Source: Lentisphaerota bacterium
GTDB lineage: Bacteria; Verrucomicrobiota; Kiritimatiellia; UBA8416; JAIOPI01
Direction of reading: 5' to 3'
Assembly: GCA_021413965.1 (NCBI GenBank)
Contig: JAIOPI010000038.1
Span: 1 to 64,000 of the forward strand
DNA length: 64,000 nt
Shown: positions 1-8,306 of the stretch, piece by piece
Position numbering within the stretch: the stretch's first letter is position 1
Layout of the letters: the number at the start of each line of letters is the position of its first letter
Position numbers and translations under genes: made by a program
Notes under the pieces: model-generated
Database searches by the model: none
What the model was told of the DNA's origin: nothing
Seen by the model: the letters and a program-made list of their open reading frames with translations, nothing else

Positions 1-170
1 CCCCGCTGCGCGGGGCGGGCCAAACGCACAACGCATTGCCATCGCCCTCGCGGACTCGGGCGATTTCAGATGCGGAAAGGCACAACATCGTCTCAAACAT
101 GAACGTGGCAAAAATTCATCATGAAAACCGGGGATAGTCCTGGGAGGCGGAGGGGGATTCACCACGGAGA

Positions 171-212
171 CACGGTGGCATGGAGCAGCAGGTCCGGTTC
201 CGTGCCACCGTG
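171..212. repeat. Inverted repeat (14 bp arms)
   Basis: The arms 171-184 (CACGGTGGCATGGA) and 199-212 (TCCGTGCCACCGTG) pair with a single mismatch around a 14-base loop. It lies 110 bases upstream of the GH13 start. It could be a terminator-like hairpin without a T tract, or a copy of a dispersed palindrome. Function unknown. Confidence 0.5.
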
Positions 213-244
213 AGTAGAATGCATACTAGATCTAGTCTAGACTA

Positions 245-250
245 TATAAT
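245..250 (+). promoter_or_regulatory. Candidate -10 box for the GH13 gene
   Basis: A perfect TATAAT sits at the end of an AT-rich patch (218-250) that stands out in GC-rich DNA. No good TTGACA-like -35 is visible at the normal spacing. Transcription from it would give a leader of roughly 65 bases before the start codon at 322. This is only a base-composition and motif argument. Confidence 0.3.
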
Positions 251-321
251 TGTGTCGACACGTTCCCGCAGGGTGCGTAGCCTCTACCCAAGGGCGGGGA
301 ACACAGGAGGGAGGCGCGAGC

Positions 322-2208
322 ATGTCAAAGCCGGGTATTCGCAGGTGGGGGCTGTTGGTGAGTCTGTGCGCGCTGCTGATGGGGGGCAACGCGGCATGTG
401 CGGCGTGTCCGTCCCCACAGGCACCGCTGGGCGCGACGCTTTCAAGCGGCGGCGCCACGTTCCGAGTCTGGGCGCCGTTTGCGCAGTCGGTCAGCGTGGC
501 CGGCACGTTCAATCGCTGGAATGCCGCCGCCAATCCACTTTGCCCGGAAGGGAACGGCTGCTGGTCCGGCGAGGCCGCCGGCGTGACGAATGGGGCGGAG
601 TACAAGTACGTGATCGTCAACAACGGGCAGACGCTCTGGCGGCAGGACCCGGTTGGCGCGCGCGTCGTCACCTCCACCGGCAATTCAGTCGTTTACGATC
701 AGGGGCGCTTTGCCTGGACCGATGAGCAGGCGACGCTTGCCGGCGCGGAGAAGCTGGTGATCTATGAACTTCACATCGGCACCTTCAATGATCCCAATCG
801 CGCCGACAAGATCGTCGGCACCTTCGACACGGCTGCGCAGCGCATTCCGTACCTCGCGGATCTGGGCGTGAACATGGTCAAGGTCATGCCGGTAGGCGAG
901 TTTGCGGGCGACTACTCCTGGGGCTACAACCCGTCGTTGCCCTATGCGGTTGAGGGCGCGTACGGCGGGCCGGACGCCTTCAAGCGCTTTGTCGATGCCT
1001 GCCATGCGCGCCACATCGGGGTCACCCTCGATGTCGTGTATAATCACCTGGGTCCCACGGACCTCTCGCTGTGGCAATTCGATGGCTGGTCGCAAAACGG
1101 CAAGGGCGGGATCTATTTCTACCAGGATGGGCGGGGGGATACGCCGTGGGGGCCGCGCCCCGACTATGGGCGCCCGGAAGTCAGCGCCTACATCGCGCAG
1201 AATGCGCTCTACTGGCTGACGGATTACCACCTGGACGGGCTGCGCTGGGATGCCACCGCCTTCATCCGGAATGTGTACGGCAACAACAACGACCCGGCCA
1301 ATGACATCGCCGCCGGCTGGGCCCTGCTGCAGTCCGCCAACGCCATGATCGATACCGTGCAGCCCTGGGTCATCAGCGTGGCGGAGGATCTGCGCGGCAA
1401 TCCGTGGATGACGAAGCCCACCGGCGCGGGCGGTGCGGGTTTCGACAGCCAGTGGGACGGGGCCTTTGTGGATCTCGTGCGTCCGGCGCTCGAGACGGGG
1501 TCCGATGCCGCGCGCGACATGAATGGCGTCCGGGATGCGATCGCGCGCAAGTACAACAGCAACGTGCACGAGCGCGTACTGTATACGGAGTCGCACGACG
1601 CGGTTGCCAACGGCAGCCAGCGCGTGCCGTCGACGATCGACCCGACGAACCCGGGCAGTTACTGGGCGCGCAAGCGCTCCACGCTCGGCGCCGCGCTGGT
1701 GCTGTCGTCGCCCGGCATCCCCATGATTTTCCAGGGGCAGGAGTTTCTGGAGGATGGCTGGTTCAGCGACCAGGATCCGGTCGATTGGTCGAAGACGAAC
1801 ACCTACGCCAGGGTGCGGCTGCTCTACAAGGATCTCATCGCCTTGCGGACCAACCGCGGCAATACGACGCGCGGCCTGACCGGCCAGAGCCTGAACATTC
1901 ACCATGTGAATAACACGGACAAGGTCATCGCCTTCCATCGCTGGCAGAACGGCGGGGCGGGGGACGATGTGATCGTGATCGCGAACTTTGCCAACAAGAA
2001 GTGGCAGACCGGCCAGAACTATCGCATGGGCTTCCCGCGCGCGGGCCGCTGGAACGTCCGATTCAACAGCGACAAGCGGATCTACAGCTCGGATTTTGGT
2101 GATTTCGGGCCGGCTTACGTCAACACGCAGAACACACCCTGGAACGGCATGGCCTACAGCGCCGTCGTCAGCCTGCCCCCCTACAGCGTGCTGATCCTGT
2201 CGCAGTGA
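322..2208 (+). CDS. Secreted GH13 alpha-amylase-family enzyme with N-terminal CBM48-like domain
   Basis: Predicted 628-residue exported enzyme acting on alpha-glucans (starch, glycogen or maltodextrin). The start at 322 follows AGGAGGGAGG by seven bases and gives a signal peptide (RRW, then a hydrophobic stretch ending near ACA). Residues about 35-120 look like the CBM48/early-set domain of branching enzymes (FRVWAPFA, GTFNRWN). All four GH13 motifs are present: DVVYNH (about residue 236), GLRWDA with the nucleophile Asp at about 310, VAED with the acid Glu at about 355, and ESHD with the Asp at about 426. The layout resembles glycogen branching enzyme or maltooligosyltrehalose trehalohydrolase, but the signal peptide favours an extracellular or periplasmic hydrolase. 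Exact specificity is open. It converges on the sialidase with only 15 bases between stops. Confidence 0.85.
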   Translation: MSKPGIRRWGLLVSLCALLMGGNAACAACPSPQAPLGATLSSGGATFRVWAPFAQSVSVAGTFNRWNAAANPLCPEGNGCWSGEAAGVTNGAEYKYVIVNNGQTLWRQDPVGARVVTSTGNSVVYDQGRFAWTDEQATLAGAEKLVIYELHIGTFNDPNRADKIVGTFDTAAQRIPYLADLGVNMVKVMPVGEFAGDYSWGYNPSLPYAVEGAYGGPDAFKRFVDACHARHIGVTLDVVYNHLGPTDLSLWQFDGWSQNGKGGIYFYQDGRGDTPWGPRPDYGRPEVSAYIAQNALYWLTDYHLDGLRWDATAFIRNVYGNNNDPANDIAAGWALLQSANAMIDTVQPWVISVAEDLRGNPWMTKPTGAGGAGFDSQWDGAFVDLVRPALETGSDAARDMNGVRDAIARKYNSNVHERVLYTESHDAVANGSQRVPSTIDPTNPGSYWARKRSTLGAALVLSSPGIPMIFQGQEFLEDGWFSDQDPVDWSKTNTYARVRLLYKDLIALRTNRGNTTRGLTGQSLNIHHVNNTDKVIAFHRWQNGGAGDDVIVIANFANKKWQTGQNYRMGFPRAGRWNVRFNSDKRIYSSDFGDFGPAYVNTQNTPWNGMAYSAVVSLPPYSVLILSQ

Positions 2209-2223
2209 GGGGCCTGCGGGACC

Positions 2224-3546
2224 CTATTCCGCCCACAGGCGATTCAACAGCCAGTCTGGCACGAGGTGGACGCGCGCGATGCTCTTCTGCGTCTCCGTGA
2301 CATAGAACGCGCCGCCATCCTCGATGAAGTCGGGGTAGCTCATGCGCAGGTCGCGGTCCTGGGCGTAGAGCACGACCTCTGGGCGGCCCCAGTGAATGAG
2401 GCGTCCCGCCGGGCTGTCCGCTTCCACGCCGCCGAGGAACCAGGCCGGGTTGCGCCCTTCGTAGCTGCGTCCGCTGTGGTTGTGGAACCAGTACACATAG
2501 CGGCCGGCATAGGGCCCTTCCGCCAGGCGGCGGACGAAATTGGCCGCGCGCGGATGGGCGATCTGCGGCCCGCCGGGGAAGGCCGTCATGAATGCCGGCG
2601 TTGTCCAGGTCCGCCCGCCGTCGCGCGAATAGGACTGGCACGGATGCCCCGCCACCGTGCGGAACACGCAGAAGAGCGAGCCGTCGGACAGCACGGTGAC
2701 GCTGGGCTCCTCCGCGATCGGGCCCTCGGGCGAGCGCAGGCCCCGGTCACCCAGGGGAAACGTGTCCCAGTGAATCTTGTCGGGATCGCGCTCCATGGCG
2801 ATGTTGTCGCTGTGCAGGAAGCACGACTCGGACTCGGCGATGAAGCCCTCGCCGAAGCGCCCGACTTTGGAGAACCCGAGGATCATACCGTCGCCAAGCG
2901 GGACGGGTTTGCCCACGCCCCAGAAGAAGCGCACCTTGCCGCCGTAGGGGTTGGCGCGGTCGATGGCCATCTCGCGCACCGGGATGGTGTAGCGCGACGG
3001 GGACCAGGTCCGCCCGCCGTCGTCTGAAAAACGAAAGGCGTAGTCGCCGAGCGTGTCGACGCGCCGGGAGGCGTAGCCATGGGCGGGGCCCTCGTCGGCG
3101 ATGACTTCGCGCAGGTTGGCGCTGTTGTAGGTGTAGAAGGCGTAGACGCGTCCGGACGGCGTGATGTAGGGCATCACCCACGAGGCCTCGGGGCCGTCCG
3201 CGGGTTCGATGCTCACGTGGGGGCTCCAGGTTCGCCCGCGGTCGGTCGAGCGCGTCGCCACGATGTGCTGGCCGCGGTTGCCCTCCTCGGCGCGGCCGGT
3301 GGTCATGACGCAGAGCCAGGCGCCGTCGGTGGTTTTGACGACGTATGGCTGGTCGCAGTAGCCCTCGGAGGGGATTTCCAAGCCGTTGGTGATGAGGCGC
3401 GGGTCGCGCGCGGCGCCTGGCGGCGGGGGCAGGTTCTGGCAGGCGCCGCCGACGAGGGCGAGTCCGGCCATGGCGGCCATCTTGCGGCGCGTTGCGGAAT
3501 GCTGGCCGGGTGCGGGTGGCTTGTTCCCTGGGTGTGACGTGCTCAT
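2224..3546 (-). CDS. Exo-sialidase-family (BNR/Asp-box) protein, exported
   Basis: Predicted 440-residue six-bladed beta-propeller of the sialidase superfamily. Three Asp-boxes of the form S-x-D-x-G-x-T-W are visible: STDRGRTW, SDDGGRTW and SRDGGRTW. The N-terminus has a twin-arginine-like RRK followed by a short hydrophobic stretch and a Cys (GGAC), so export, possibly by Tat or as a lipoprotein, is likely but the lipobox is not canonical. The Met at 3546 was chosen because the longer open frame runs into the MFS gene in another frame. It begins 11 bases after the MFS stop, so the two form an operon. Whether the substrate is sialic acid or another sugar cannot be told: related Asp-box proteins in glycan-degrading bacteria are often not true sialidases. 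Confidence 0.8.
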   Translation of the reverse strand: MSTSHPGNKPPAPGQHSATRRKMAAMAGLALVGGACQNLPPPPGAARDPRLITNGLEIPSEGYCDQPYVVKTTDGAWLCVMTTGRAEEGNRGQHIVATRSTDRGRTWSPHVSIEPADGPEASWVMPYITPSGRVYAFYTYNSANLREVIADEGPAHGYASRRVDTLGDYAFRFSDDGGRTWSPSRYTIPVREMAIDRANPYGGKVRFFWGVGKPVPLGDGMILGFSKVGRFGEGFIAESESCFLHSDNIAMERDPDKIHWDTFPLGDRGLRSPEGPIAEEPSVTVLSDGSLFCVFRTVAGHPCQSYSRDGGRTWTTPAFMTAFPGGPQIAHPRAANFVRRLAEGPYAGRYVYWFHNHSGRSYEGRNPAWFLGGVEADSPAGRLIHWGRPEVVLYAQDRDLRMSYPDFIEDGGAFYVTETQKSIARVHLVPDWLLNRLWAE

Positions 3547-3557
3547 GGAGCCGTACA

Positions 3558-4781
3558 CTATTGATGCGCCTGCAGCGGGGCAAGCGAGAAGGGGGGGGGC
3601 GGGCAGCGGCGGAGGGCGCCGAGGGCGGCGATCATGATCAGGGGGCAGAGCGTGGACGTGGCCAGGCCCCAGCGAAGCGAGGAGGCGTCCGCCACCGCGC
3701 CCACCATCCAGGGCATGAAGATGCCGCCGAAGTTGCCCATCGCCGCCAGCAGGCCGAACATCGACGCGCCGCCGTGCGGGTAGCGGTCGCCCGCCAGGCC
3801 GAGCATGCTGGGCCACAGGCAGCTGCCGGTGAGGCCGACCGCCACGCTGGCGAGGAGCGCCACGGCCCGCCACGGGGCGAAGCAGGCGATGATGAAGAGC
3901 CCCACCGAGAGCCAGCAGCACACGGTCATGATGCGGTCGGCGCTGTAGCGATGGCCGATCAACCCCGCGGCGATGCGTGCCACGGCCATGGCCACGGAGA
4001 AGGCCATCAGGGCCATGCCGCCGGTCCACGAGGAGTAGCCGAGGGTGTATTCCGCGTAGGCCGGCAGCCACTGCGCCATGCCGAGTTCGGTGGCGCCCGC
4101 AAAGAAGATCGCCACCAGGGCGAGAATGAAATACGGCCTTCGCAGCAGTTGTCGCAGGCGCGTCCTCGTCTGCCCGGCCTGGACGAGGGCCGGCATGTGG
4201 AGCCGGATGAAGCCGAGGGCCACGACGAGGGGCATGGCGACCAGGCCGAACGCGATGGTGCGCCAGGCCAGCCCCAGCTTCAGGGCGAGGGCGGCCACGA
4301 GGATGGTGACCACGGCGCCGACGCAGTAGAACGAATGCAGCCAGTTCATGGCGGCGGTGCGCCGGTGCGGCTGGAGCGCGGCGACGATCGGGCTCAGAAT
4401 CATGTCGAGAGTCCCGGCGCCGAGGCCCATCACAAACACGGCCAGCAGGACGGTGGCATAGCGGGGGGCGGCGCCCAGCAGCCCGAGGCCGAGGGCGATC
4501 AGGAGGTTGCCGCCGAGTGCGAAGAGACGGGCGCCCCAGCGGTCGGCGAGCGGCCCCGTCAGCGCCACGCCGGCGACCACGCCGATGAAGGTCACGCCCC
4601 CGATGCGGCCCAACTGCTCCTTGGTCAGCCCCTGCGGCCCGCCGAGATCGAGGCTCAGCGTCGTCAGAAAGACGGGGATCAGGTTGACCGCGACGGCCAG
4701 GCACATCATCGCGGCGTAGTTCAGCGCCAGGGCCCAGCGCGGGTGCGGGTGGGGGGGCGGCGTGCGGATCGACTCTTGCAT
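3558..4781 (-). CDS. Major facilitator superfamily transporter
   Basis: Predicted 407-residue inner-membrane transporter with about 12 hydrophobic segments. The loop between helices 2 and 3 carries GPLADRWGARLFALGG, the signature of MFS proteins (G-x-x-x-D-R-x-G-x-R). The start MQESIRTPPP at 4781 was preferred; an upstream Met at 4817 would add 12 residues and neither has a clear ribosome binding site. It lies directly upstream of the sialidase-family gene on the same strand, so uptake of a sugar released by that enzyme is a reasonable inference. The overall pattern resembles fucose/glucose-type MFS permeases, but the substrate is unknown. Confidence 0.8.
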   Translation of the reverse strand: MQESIRTPPPHPHPRWALALNYAAMMCLAVAVNLIPVFLTTLSLDLGGPQGLTKEQLGRIGGVTFIGVVAGVALTGPLADRWGARLFALGGNLLIALGLGLLGAAPRYATVLLAVFVMGLGAGTLDMILSPIVAALQPHRRTAAMNWLHSFYCVGAVVTILVAALALKLGLAWRTIAFGLVAMPLVVALGFIRLHMPALVQAGQTRTRLRQLLRRPYFILALVAIFFAGATELGMAQWLPAYAEYTLGYSSWTGGMALMAFSVAMAVARIAAGLIGHRYSADRIMTVCCWLSVGLFIIACFAPWRAVALLASVAVGLTGSCLWPSMLGLAGDRYPHGGASMFGLLAAMGNFGGIFMPWMVGAVADASSLRWGLATSTLCPLIMIAALGALRRCPPPPFSLAPLQAHQ

Positions 4782-4887
4782 GGCGGGGGAGCATAGACGG
4801 AAATCCGCGCAAGGCACGCGCGAAATCGGCGCGGGCGTCCGGCGGTAGCCTTGCCCGAAGAGTTAACTTGCCTGGGTCGAGGGTGAC

Positions 4888-5223
4888 GTGTCAAGATTTG
4901 CGCATATGAAGCGGGCGGGCGGGACCAACCTCGGGCGCAGGCGGGCAGGTGCATTCGGGCTGATGTGTGTGCTGGCCTGGATGCTGATCCCCACGCTGCA
5001 CCGGCTGCATGTGGAACGTCAGCATCCGGCGCACCCGCACAGCGACGCGAACTGTGCCGTCTGCGTTGCCGGGCACCAGGCGGCTCCGGCCAATCTGGTC
5101 GCCCTTCCGCGGCTCGGCATGACGGCCGTCGCCGCCGCCCTGCCGGCGCCGGTTCTCGCGACCGTCGTCTGCGCGCCCGATGTGCGCGCGATCAGTCCAC
5201 GCGGTCCTCCCTCCCACTCCTGA
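4888..5223 (+). CDS. Small exported Cys/His protein at the head of a metal-uptake operon (DUF2946-like)
   Basis: Predicted 111-residue protein (GTG start at 4888; 105 residues from the in-frame ATG at 4906). It has an N-terminal hydrophobic segment (FGLMCVLAWMLIP), a His-rich stretch (HRLHVERQHPAHPHSD), a CAVC motif followed by GH, a second hydrophobic segment and a C-terminal ISPRGPP. This layout (membrane segment, CxxC/His cluster, hydrophobic segment, R-G/A-P-P tail) is like the small DUF2946-type proteins found beside metal transport genes. It is about 100 bases upstream of the outer-membrane protein gene and on the same strand. A metal-binding or sensing role is inferred from composition and position only. 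Confidence 0.6.
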   Translation: MSRFAHMKRAGGTNLGRRRAGAFGLMCVLAWMLIPTLHRLHVERQHPAHPHSDANCAVCVAGHQAAPANLVALPRLGMTAVAAALPAPVLATVVCAPDVRAISPRGPPSHS

Positions 5224-5276
5224 CCTTCTCCTTGTCGGCCGCGCCTGACGGCACGGTTGTCTTTCATGTTCGTTTT

Positions 5277-5304
5277 CGCGGGAATCCCGCGCGGATTCCC
5301 TTTT
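5277..5304 (+). promoter_or_regulatory. Two mutually exclusive hairpins in the leader of the outer-membrane protein gene
   Basis: Hairpin 1 (5277-5291) pairs CGCGGG with CCCGCG around AAT. Hairpin 2 (5280-5300) pairs GGGAAT with ATTCCC around nine bases and is followed at once by TTTT (5301-5304). They share bases, so only one can form. Hairpin 2 plus the T run looks like a short terminator placed 16 bases before the GTG start and just ahead of the ribosome binding site. Attenuation is possible but unproven; the stems are short. Confidence 0.35.
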
Positions 5305-5320
5305 CGGTCAGGAGTTTGCC

Positions 5321-6586
5321 GTGAAGAAACAGATTGTCTACCTGGCCTTGGCGGCCGTTGTTCGCGTCGCGTCCGCCGGGCCCGATCAGGAACGTGTGCA
5401 GGCGCTGGAAGAGACCGTGGCTGCCCTGCGGCAGGATGTCGTGGCTTTACAGGACCAGTCGCGTCAGAAGCGGACTGGGATTCACAATCCGGACATATCG
5501 GCCGCGGTGGATGCCATTGCGTCCTACTCGGATGCGGCCGGCACACTCAACTTCACGGCCCGGGATGTGGAACTGATGGTGCAGGCCAACGCCGATCCGT
5601 TCGCCAAGGCCTACGTCGTGTTCAACGCCGAGTCCGAGCTGGAACCGACGGAAACGTCGAATCCCTTCGGTGAGGCCAGCCTGGGGATGGAAGAGGCCGC
5701 GATTCAGACCACGGCCCTGCCATACGGTTTGGCGGTGAAAGCCGGCGCGTATTTTGCGGACTTCACGCGGCTGGGCAGGGTTCACTCGCACGACCTGCCG
5801 TTCACGGACCGCCCCGTCAGCCTCGAGCAGGTGCTGGGTGGCGAGGACAAGGCGCGCGGCGTGGAACTGACCTGGCTGCCGCCGCTGGACCATTACGTCC
5901 GGTTCACCGCGGGCGTCGTGGACGACATCGGTGCGGAAACGGCGGTGAATGGCACGCTGGCAACGGCGGACGGCGAGGAGGTCGATGCGTTTGCCGCCGA
6001 GGAGAAGCGCGCGCTGGATGCGGCCATGCTCTACGGGCGCCTGGCGACGATGCTGGACCTCGGGCCGGGTGCCGTGTTGCACCTGGGTGCGGATGCCGCA
6101 CAGGGCGGCAACGCCGGCACGCGCACGCTGGCCAGCACCGACTTTAAATTGGAATGGAAGCCTGTAGCGGGCGGCAACCGGCTGTTCGAACTGGCCGCCG
6201 AGTGGCTGACCTCGAAAGCGGACGGGACGCTGGCTGAAGCGGCTGTGATCGAGGGCGGGCCGCGCGATGCGTCTGCGGAGGTGTCGGGCGGATACGTGTA
6301 TGCCCAGTACCGGATGACGCCCATCTGGCAGCCGGGGGTGCGGTTTGACCTGACCGAGCCGGAATGGTTCGAGGCCGGCGAGGCCGGCCTGGTCAAGGTG
6401 GATGACTCGCGCCAGACCGTGAGCGCCTACCTCAATGCCCACCTCAGCGAGTTCAACCGATTGCGTGCACAGGTCAATGTGGTCAGCGGCGACAGCGAGA
6501 TCGCCAACGGCCAGGACACGGACACGCAGGTCTTCCTGCAGTGGACCGTCATGCTGGGCGCACACAAGCACGACTTCATTCCGTAA
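5321..6586 (+). CDS. Outer-membrane beta-barrel protein linked to metal uptake
   Basis: Predicted 421-residue outer-membrane protein. The GTG start at 5321 is fixed by AGGAG at 5310-5314. There is a signal peptide (MKKQIVYLALAAVVRVASA), then a short coiled coil (VQALEETVAALRQDV), then a long run of alternating hydrophobic and polar residues typical of barrel strands, ending at HDFIP. The coiled coil plus barrel pattern recalls trimeric or porin-like proteins found next to ZnuA-type genes and LbtU-like siderophore porins. It is followed 11 bases later by the solute-binding protein gene, so it likely lets the metal or a metal complex cross the outer membrane. No TonB box was seen. Confidence 0.7.
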   Translation: MKKQIVYLALAAVVRVASAGPDQERVQALEETVAALRQDVVALQDQSRQKRTGIHNPDISAAVDAIASYSDAAGTLNFTARDVELMVQANADPFAKAYVVFNAESELEPTETSNPFGEASLGMEEAAIQTTALPYGLAVKAGAYFADFTRLGRVHSHDLPFTDRPVSLEQVLGGEDKARGVELTWLPPLDHYVRFTAGVVDDIGAETAVNGTLATADGEEVDAFAAEEKRALDAAMLYGRLATMLDLGPGAVLHLGADAAQGGNAGTRTLASTDFKLEWKPVAGGNRLFELAAEWLTSKADGTLAEAAVIEGGPRDASAEVSGGYVYAQYRMTPIWQPGVRFDLTEPEWFEAGEAGLVKVDDSRQTVSAYLNAHLSEFNRLRAQVNVVSGDSEIANGQDTDTQVFLQWTVMLGAHKHDFIP

Positions 6587-6597
6587 GGCGAAAGGAC

Positions 6598-7503
6598 ATG
6601 GCAGCCATGACGAATCCCGTATTTGGAATCTGTGTGGGCGTGCTGCTTTCCCTTGGGGCGCAGGCGGGGCCGCTGCGCGTCGTCACCGCGACGCGCGATC
6701 TTGCGGATTTTGTACAGCAGGTTGGCGGGGAGCACGTATCGGTGCAGTCCCTCGTGAGCGGGCTGGATGACACGCATAACGTCCTCATGAAACCCAGCAT
6801 GGTCACCATGCTGGCGCGGGCCGATCTTTTCATCGAGATGGGGCTGGACATGGAGCACGGGTATGCGCCCGGCCTGCTGGCCGAGTCGCGCAACCATGCG
6901 ATCCAGCCCGGCGCCCCGGGTTTTCTGGACGCGTCGCGCGGGATTCCCGTGCTGGGCGTGCCCGGAAGCCTGGATCGCGGCGAAGGGGACGTGCATGCGC
7001 AGGGCAACCCGCACTGGAATCTCGATCCCGAGCGGGCCAAGATCGCGGTGCGAAACATCGCGGCCAAACTCGCGGAACTCGATTCCGCGGATGCGGCCGC
7101 ATTTGCGGCCAATGCGGAACGCTACATCGCGGAACTGGATGCCCGGATCCGGGAATGGCGTGCGCGCCTGGACGGCAAGGACATCCGCTTCGTGAGCTAT
7201 CACGCCCACTTCGCGTACTTCGCGCAGTGCTTTGCGCTGAAAGAAGTGGGGACGATTCAGCCCAAGGCCGGCATCGAGCCGGGGCCGCGCGCCATGGCGG
7301 AACTGATGGCGCGGATGTCGCGGGAAGGCGCGAACCTTGTCGTGCGCGAGAGCTTCTTCAGCGACCGGTACCCGAAAGTGGTCGCACAGCGCACCGGGGC
7401 GCGGCTGGTGGCGGTGCCCATCCAGGTCGGCGGCATGCCGGGAGCAGACACGTACATCGCGATGATCGACATGCTCGTCACCGCATTTGCGGGAGACCAG
7501 TAG
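6598..7503 (+). CDS. Periplasmic metal-binding protein of an ABC transporter (ZnuA/SBP family)
   Basis: Predicted 301-residue cluster A-I (zinc/manganese) solute-binding protein. A signal peptide ends at about AQA. The usual metal ligands are visible: His of DDTHNV (about residue 60), His of NPHWNLDP (about 139), His of YHAHFAYF (about 202) and a C-terminal Asp in FFSDR (about 256). The long His-rich loop of classical ZnuA is missing. The ATG at 6598 is close to the Shine-Dalgarno AAAGG; the ATG at 6607 is an equally good start. It is translationally close to the barrel gene and upstream of the ATPase and permease genes, so it forms the receptor of the uptake system. Zinc is favoured over manganese but this cannot be decided here. 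Confidence 0.85.
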   Translation: MAAMTNPVFGICVGVLLSLGAQAGPLRVVTATRDLADFVQQVGGEHVSVQSLVSGLDDTHNVLMKPSMVTMLARADLFIEMGLDMEHGYAPGLLAESRNHAIQPGAPGFLDASRGIPVLGVPGSLDRGEGDVHAQGNPHWNLDPERAKIAVRNIAAKLAELDSADAAAFAANAERYIAELDARIREWRARLDGKDIRFVSYHAHFAYFAQCFALKEVGTIQPKAGIEPGPRAMAELMARMSREGANLVVRESFFSDRYPKVVAQRTGARLVAVPIQVGGMPGADTYIAMIDMLVTAFAGDQ

Positions 7504-7536
7504 GACGTTTCGTCAACATCGAGCCGCGAGCGTGGG

Positions 7537-7573
7537 GCCGCGGATGCGGCGGGTGCCGCGGTGCATCCGTGGC
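7537..7573 (+). repeat. Intra-operon hairpin between binding-protein and ATPase genes
   Basis: GCCGCGGATGC (7537-7547) pairs with GCATCCGTGGC (7563-7573) with one G-T mismatch and a 15-base loop. Such hairpins after a binding-protein gene often protect the upstream message and lower expression of the downstream subunits. That role is inferred. Confidence 0.4.
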
Positions 7574-7634
7574 GTCCGCGGTTGGCTGTCGCTCTATGAC
7601 AGGTGGAGGCCATCATGTGTGGAAGGGGGAATCC

Positions 7635-8306
7635 ATGGGGCAATCGGTGAATGGCGGCTATGTCTCGCTGCGCGATGCGGCGCTGGGCTACCGCGGGTGT
7701 CCGCCGGTCCTGGCGTCCGTGACTCTCGTGATCCGCGAGGGGGAGTTCATCGTCATTGGGGGGGCGAACGGGGGCGGCAAGTCGACGCTGTTGAAAACGC
7801 TGGCCGGGCTCCTTCCGGTGCTGAGCGGCACGCTCGAGCTGGCCGGGGTGCGCTTTGGCTACGTGCCTCAGCAGGCCGCCATCGAGCCGCCATTGCCGGT
7901 GACGGCGCTGGAACTCGTGCAACTCGGGGCCTCCGCCGTGTTCCCTCATGGGCGGCGTTTCCGACGGCAGGAGTTGGACCGGCACCGACAGTGCCTGCGG
8001 GACTGTGAGGCCGAGGATCTGGCCCCGCGCGTCTTCGGCGAATTGTCTGGTGGCCAGCGCCAGCGCGTCCTGATGGCGCGCGCCCTGGCGATCCAACCGG
8101 ACGTCTTGCTGCTGGACGAGCCGACCGCCGGCGTCGATCGCGTCACCCAGCAGATTATGGGCGATTTACTGGGGCGCTTGAACCGGACCCGGCGGCTGAC
8201 GGTGGTGCTGGTCACCCATGAGCGCAAGCCGTTCGACGCGCATGCCACACGATGCCTGCAGGTCGGGGACGGGGTGATGGTGGTGGACGCGGGGAGGGCG
8301 GCATGA
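7635..8306 (+). CDS. ABC transporter ATP-binding protein, metal uptake (ZnuC-like)
   Basis: Predicted 223-residue ATPase. All ABC motifs are clear: Walker A GANGGGKST (about residue 45), signature LSGGQRQRV (about 137), Walker B VLLLDEPT (about 157) and H-loop VTHE. The start at 7635 follows a purine-rich site (GGAAGGGGGA, 7621-7630); a much longer open frame runs upstream but is the shadow of the binding-protein gene. The 131 bases separating it from that gene hold a hairpin (7537-7573). Its stop overlaps the permease start (ATGA), indicating translational coupling. The short length and family fit a zinc/manganese importer ATPase. Confidence 0.88.
   Translation: MGQSVNGGYVSLRDAALGYRGCPPVLASVTLVIREGEFIVIGGANGGGKSTLLKTLAGLLPVLSGTLELAGVRFGYVPQQAAIEPPLPVTALELVQLGASAVFPHGRRFRRQELDRHRQCLRDCEAEDLAPRVFGELSGGQRQRVLMARALAIQPDVLLLDEPTAGVDRVTQQIMGDLLGRLNRTRRLTVVLVTHERKPFDAHATRCLQVGDGVMVVDAGRAA

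Larger units (their letters stand above)
1..321. other. Non-coding leader region upstream of the GH13 gene
   Basis: No convincing gene is visible here; the open frames that run through it are shadows. It holds a GC hairpin at 1-15 (CCCCGC, loop TGC, GCGGGG), which could close an upstream transcript; an imperfect inverted repeat at 171-212; a very AT-rich patch at about 218-250; and a strong ribosome binding site (AGGAGGGAGG, 305-314) that sets the start of the GH13 gene at 322. The remainder shows nothing I can name. Confidence 0.6.

Noticed and set aside
3492-4796. 434-residue plus-strand frame opposite the MFS gene
   Set aside because: Low-complexity Gly/Ala/Arg/His composition and no ribosome site; shadow of the transporter.
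2224-4812. A single open frame spanning the sialidase and the transporter gene region
   Set aside because: Only the part from 3546 down carries a coherent protein (Asp-boxes); the upstream part is an antisense-type shadow in another frame of the MFS gene, whose own frame is full of helices.
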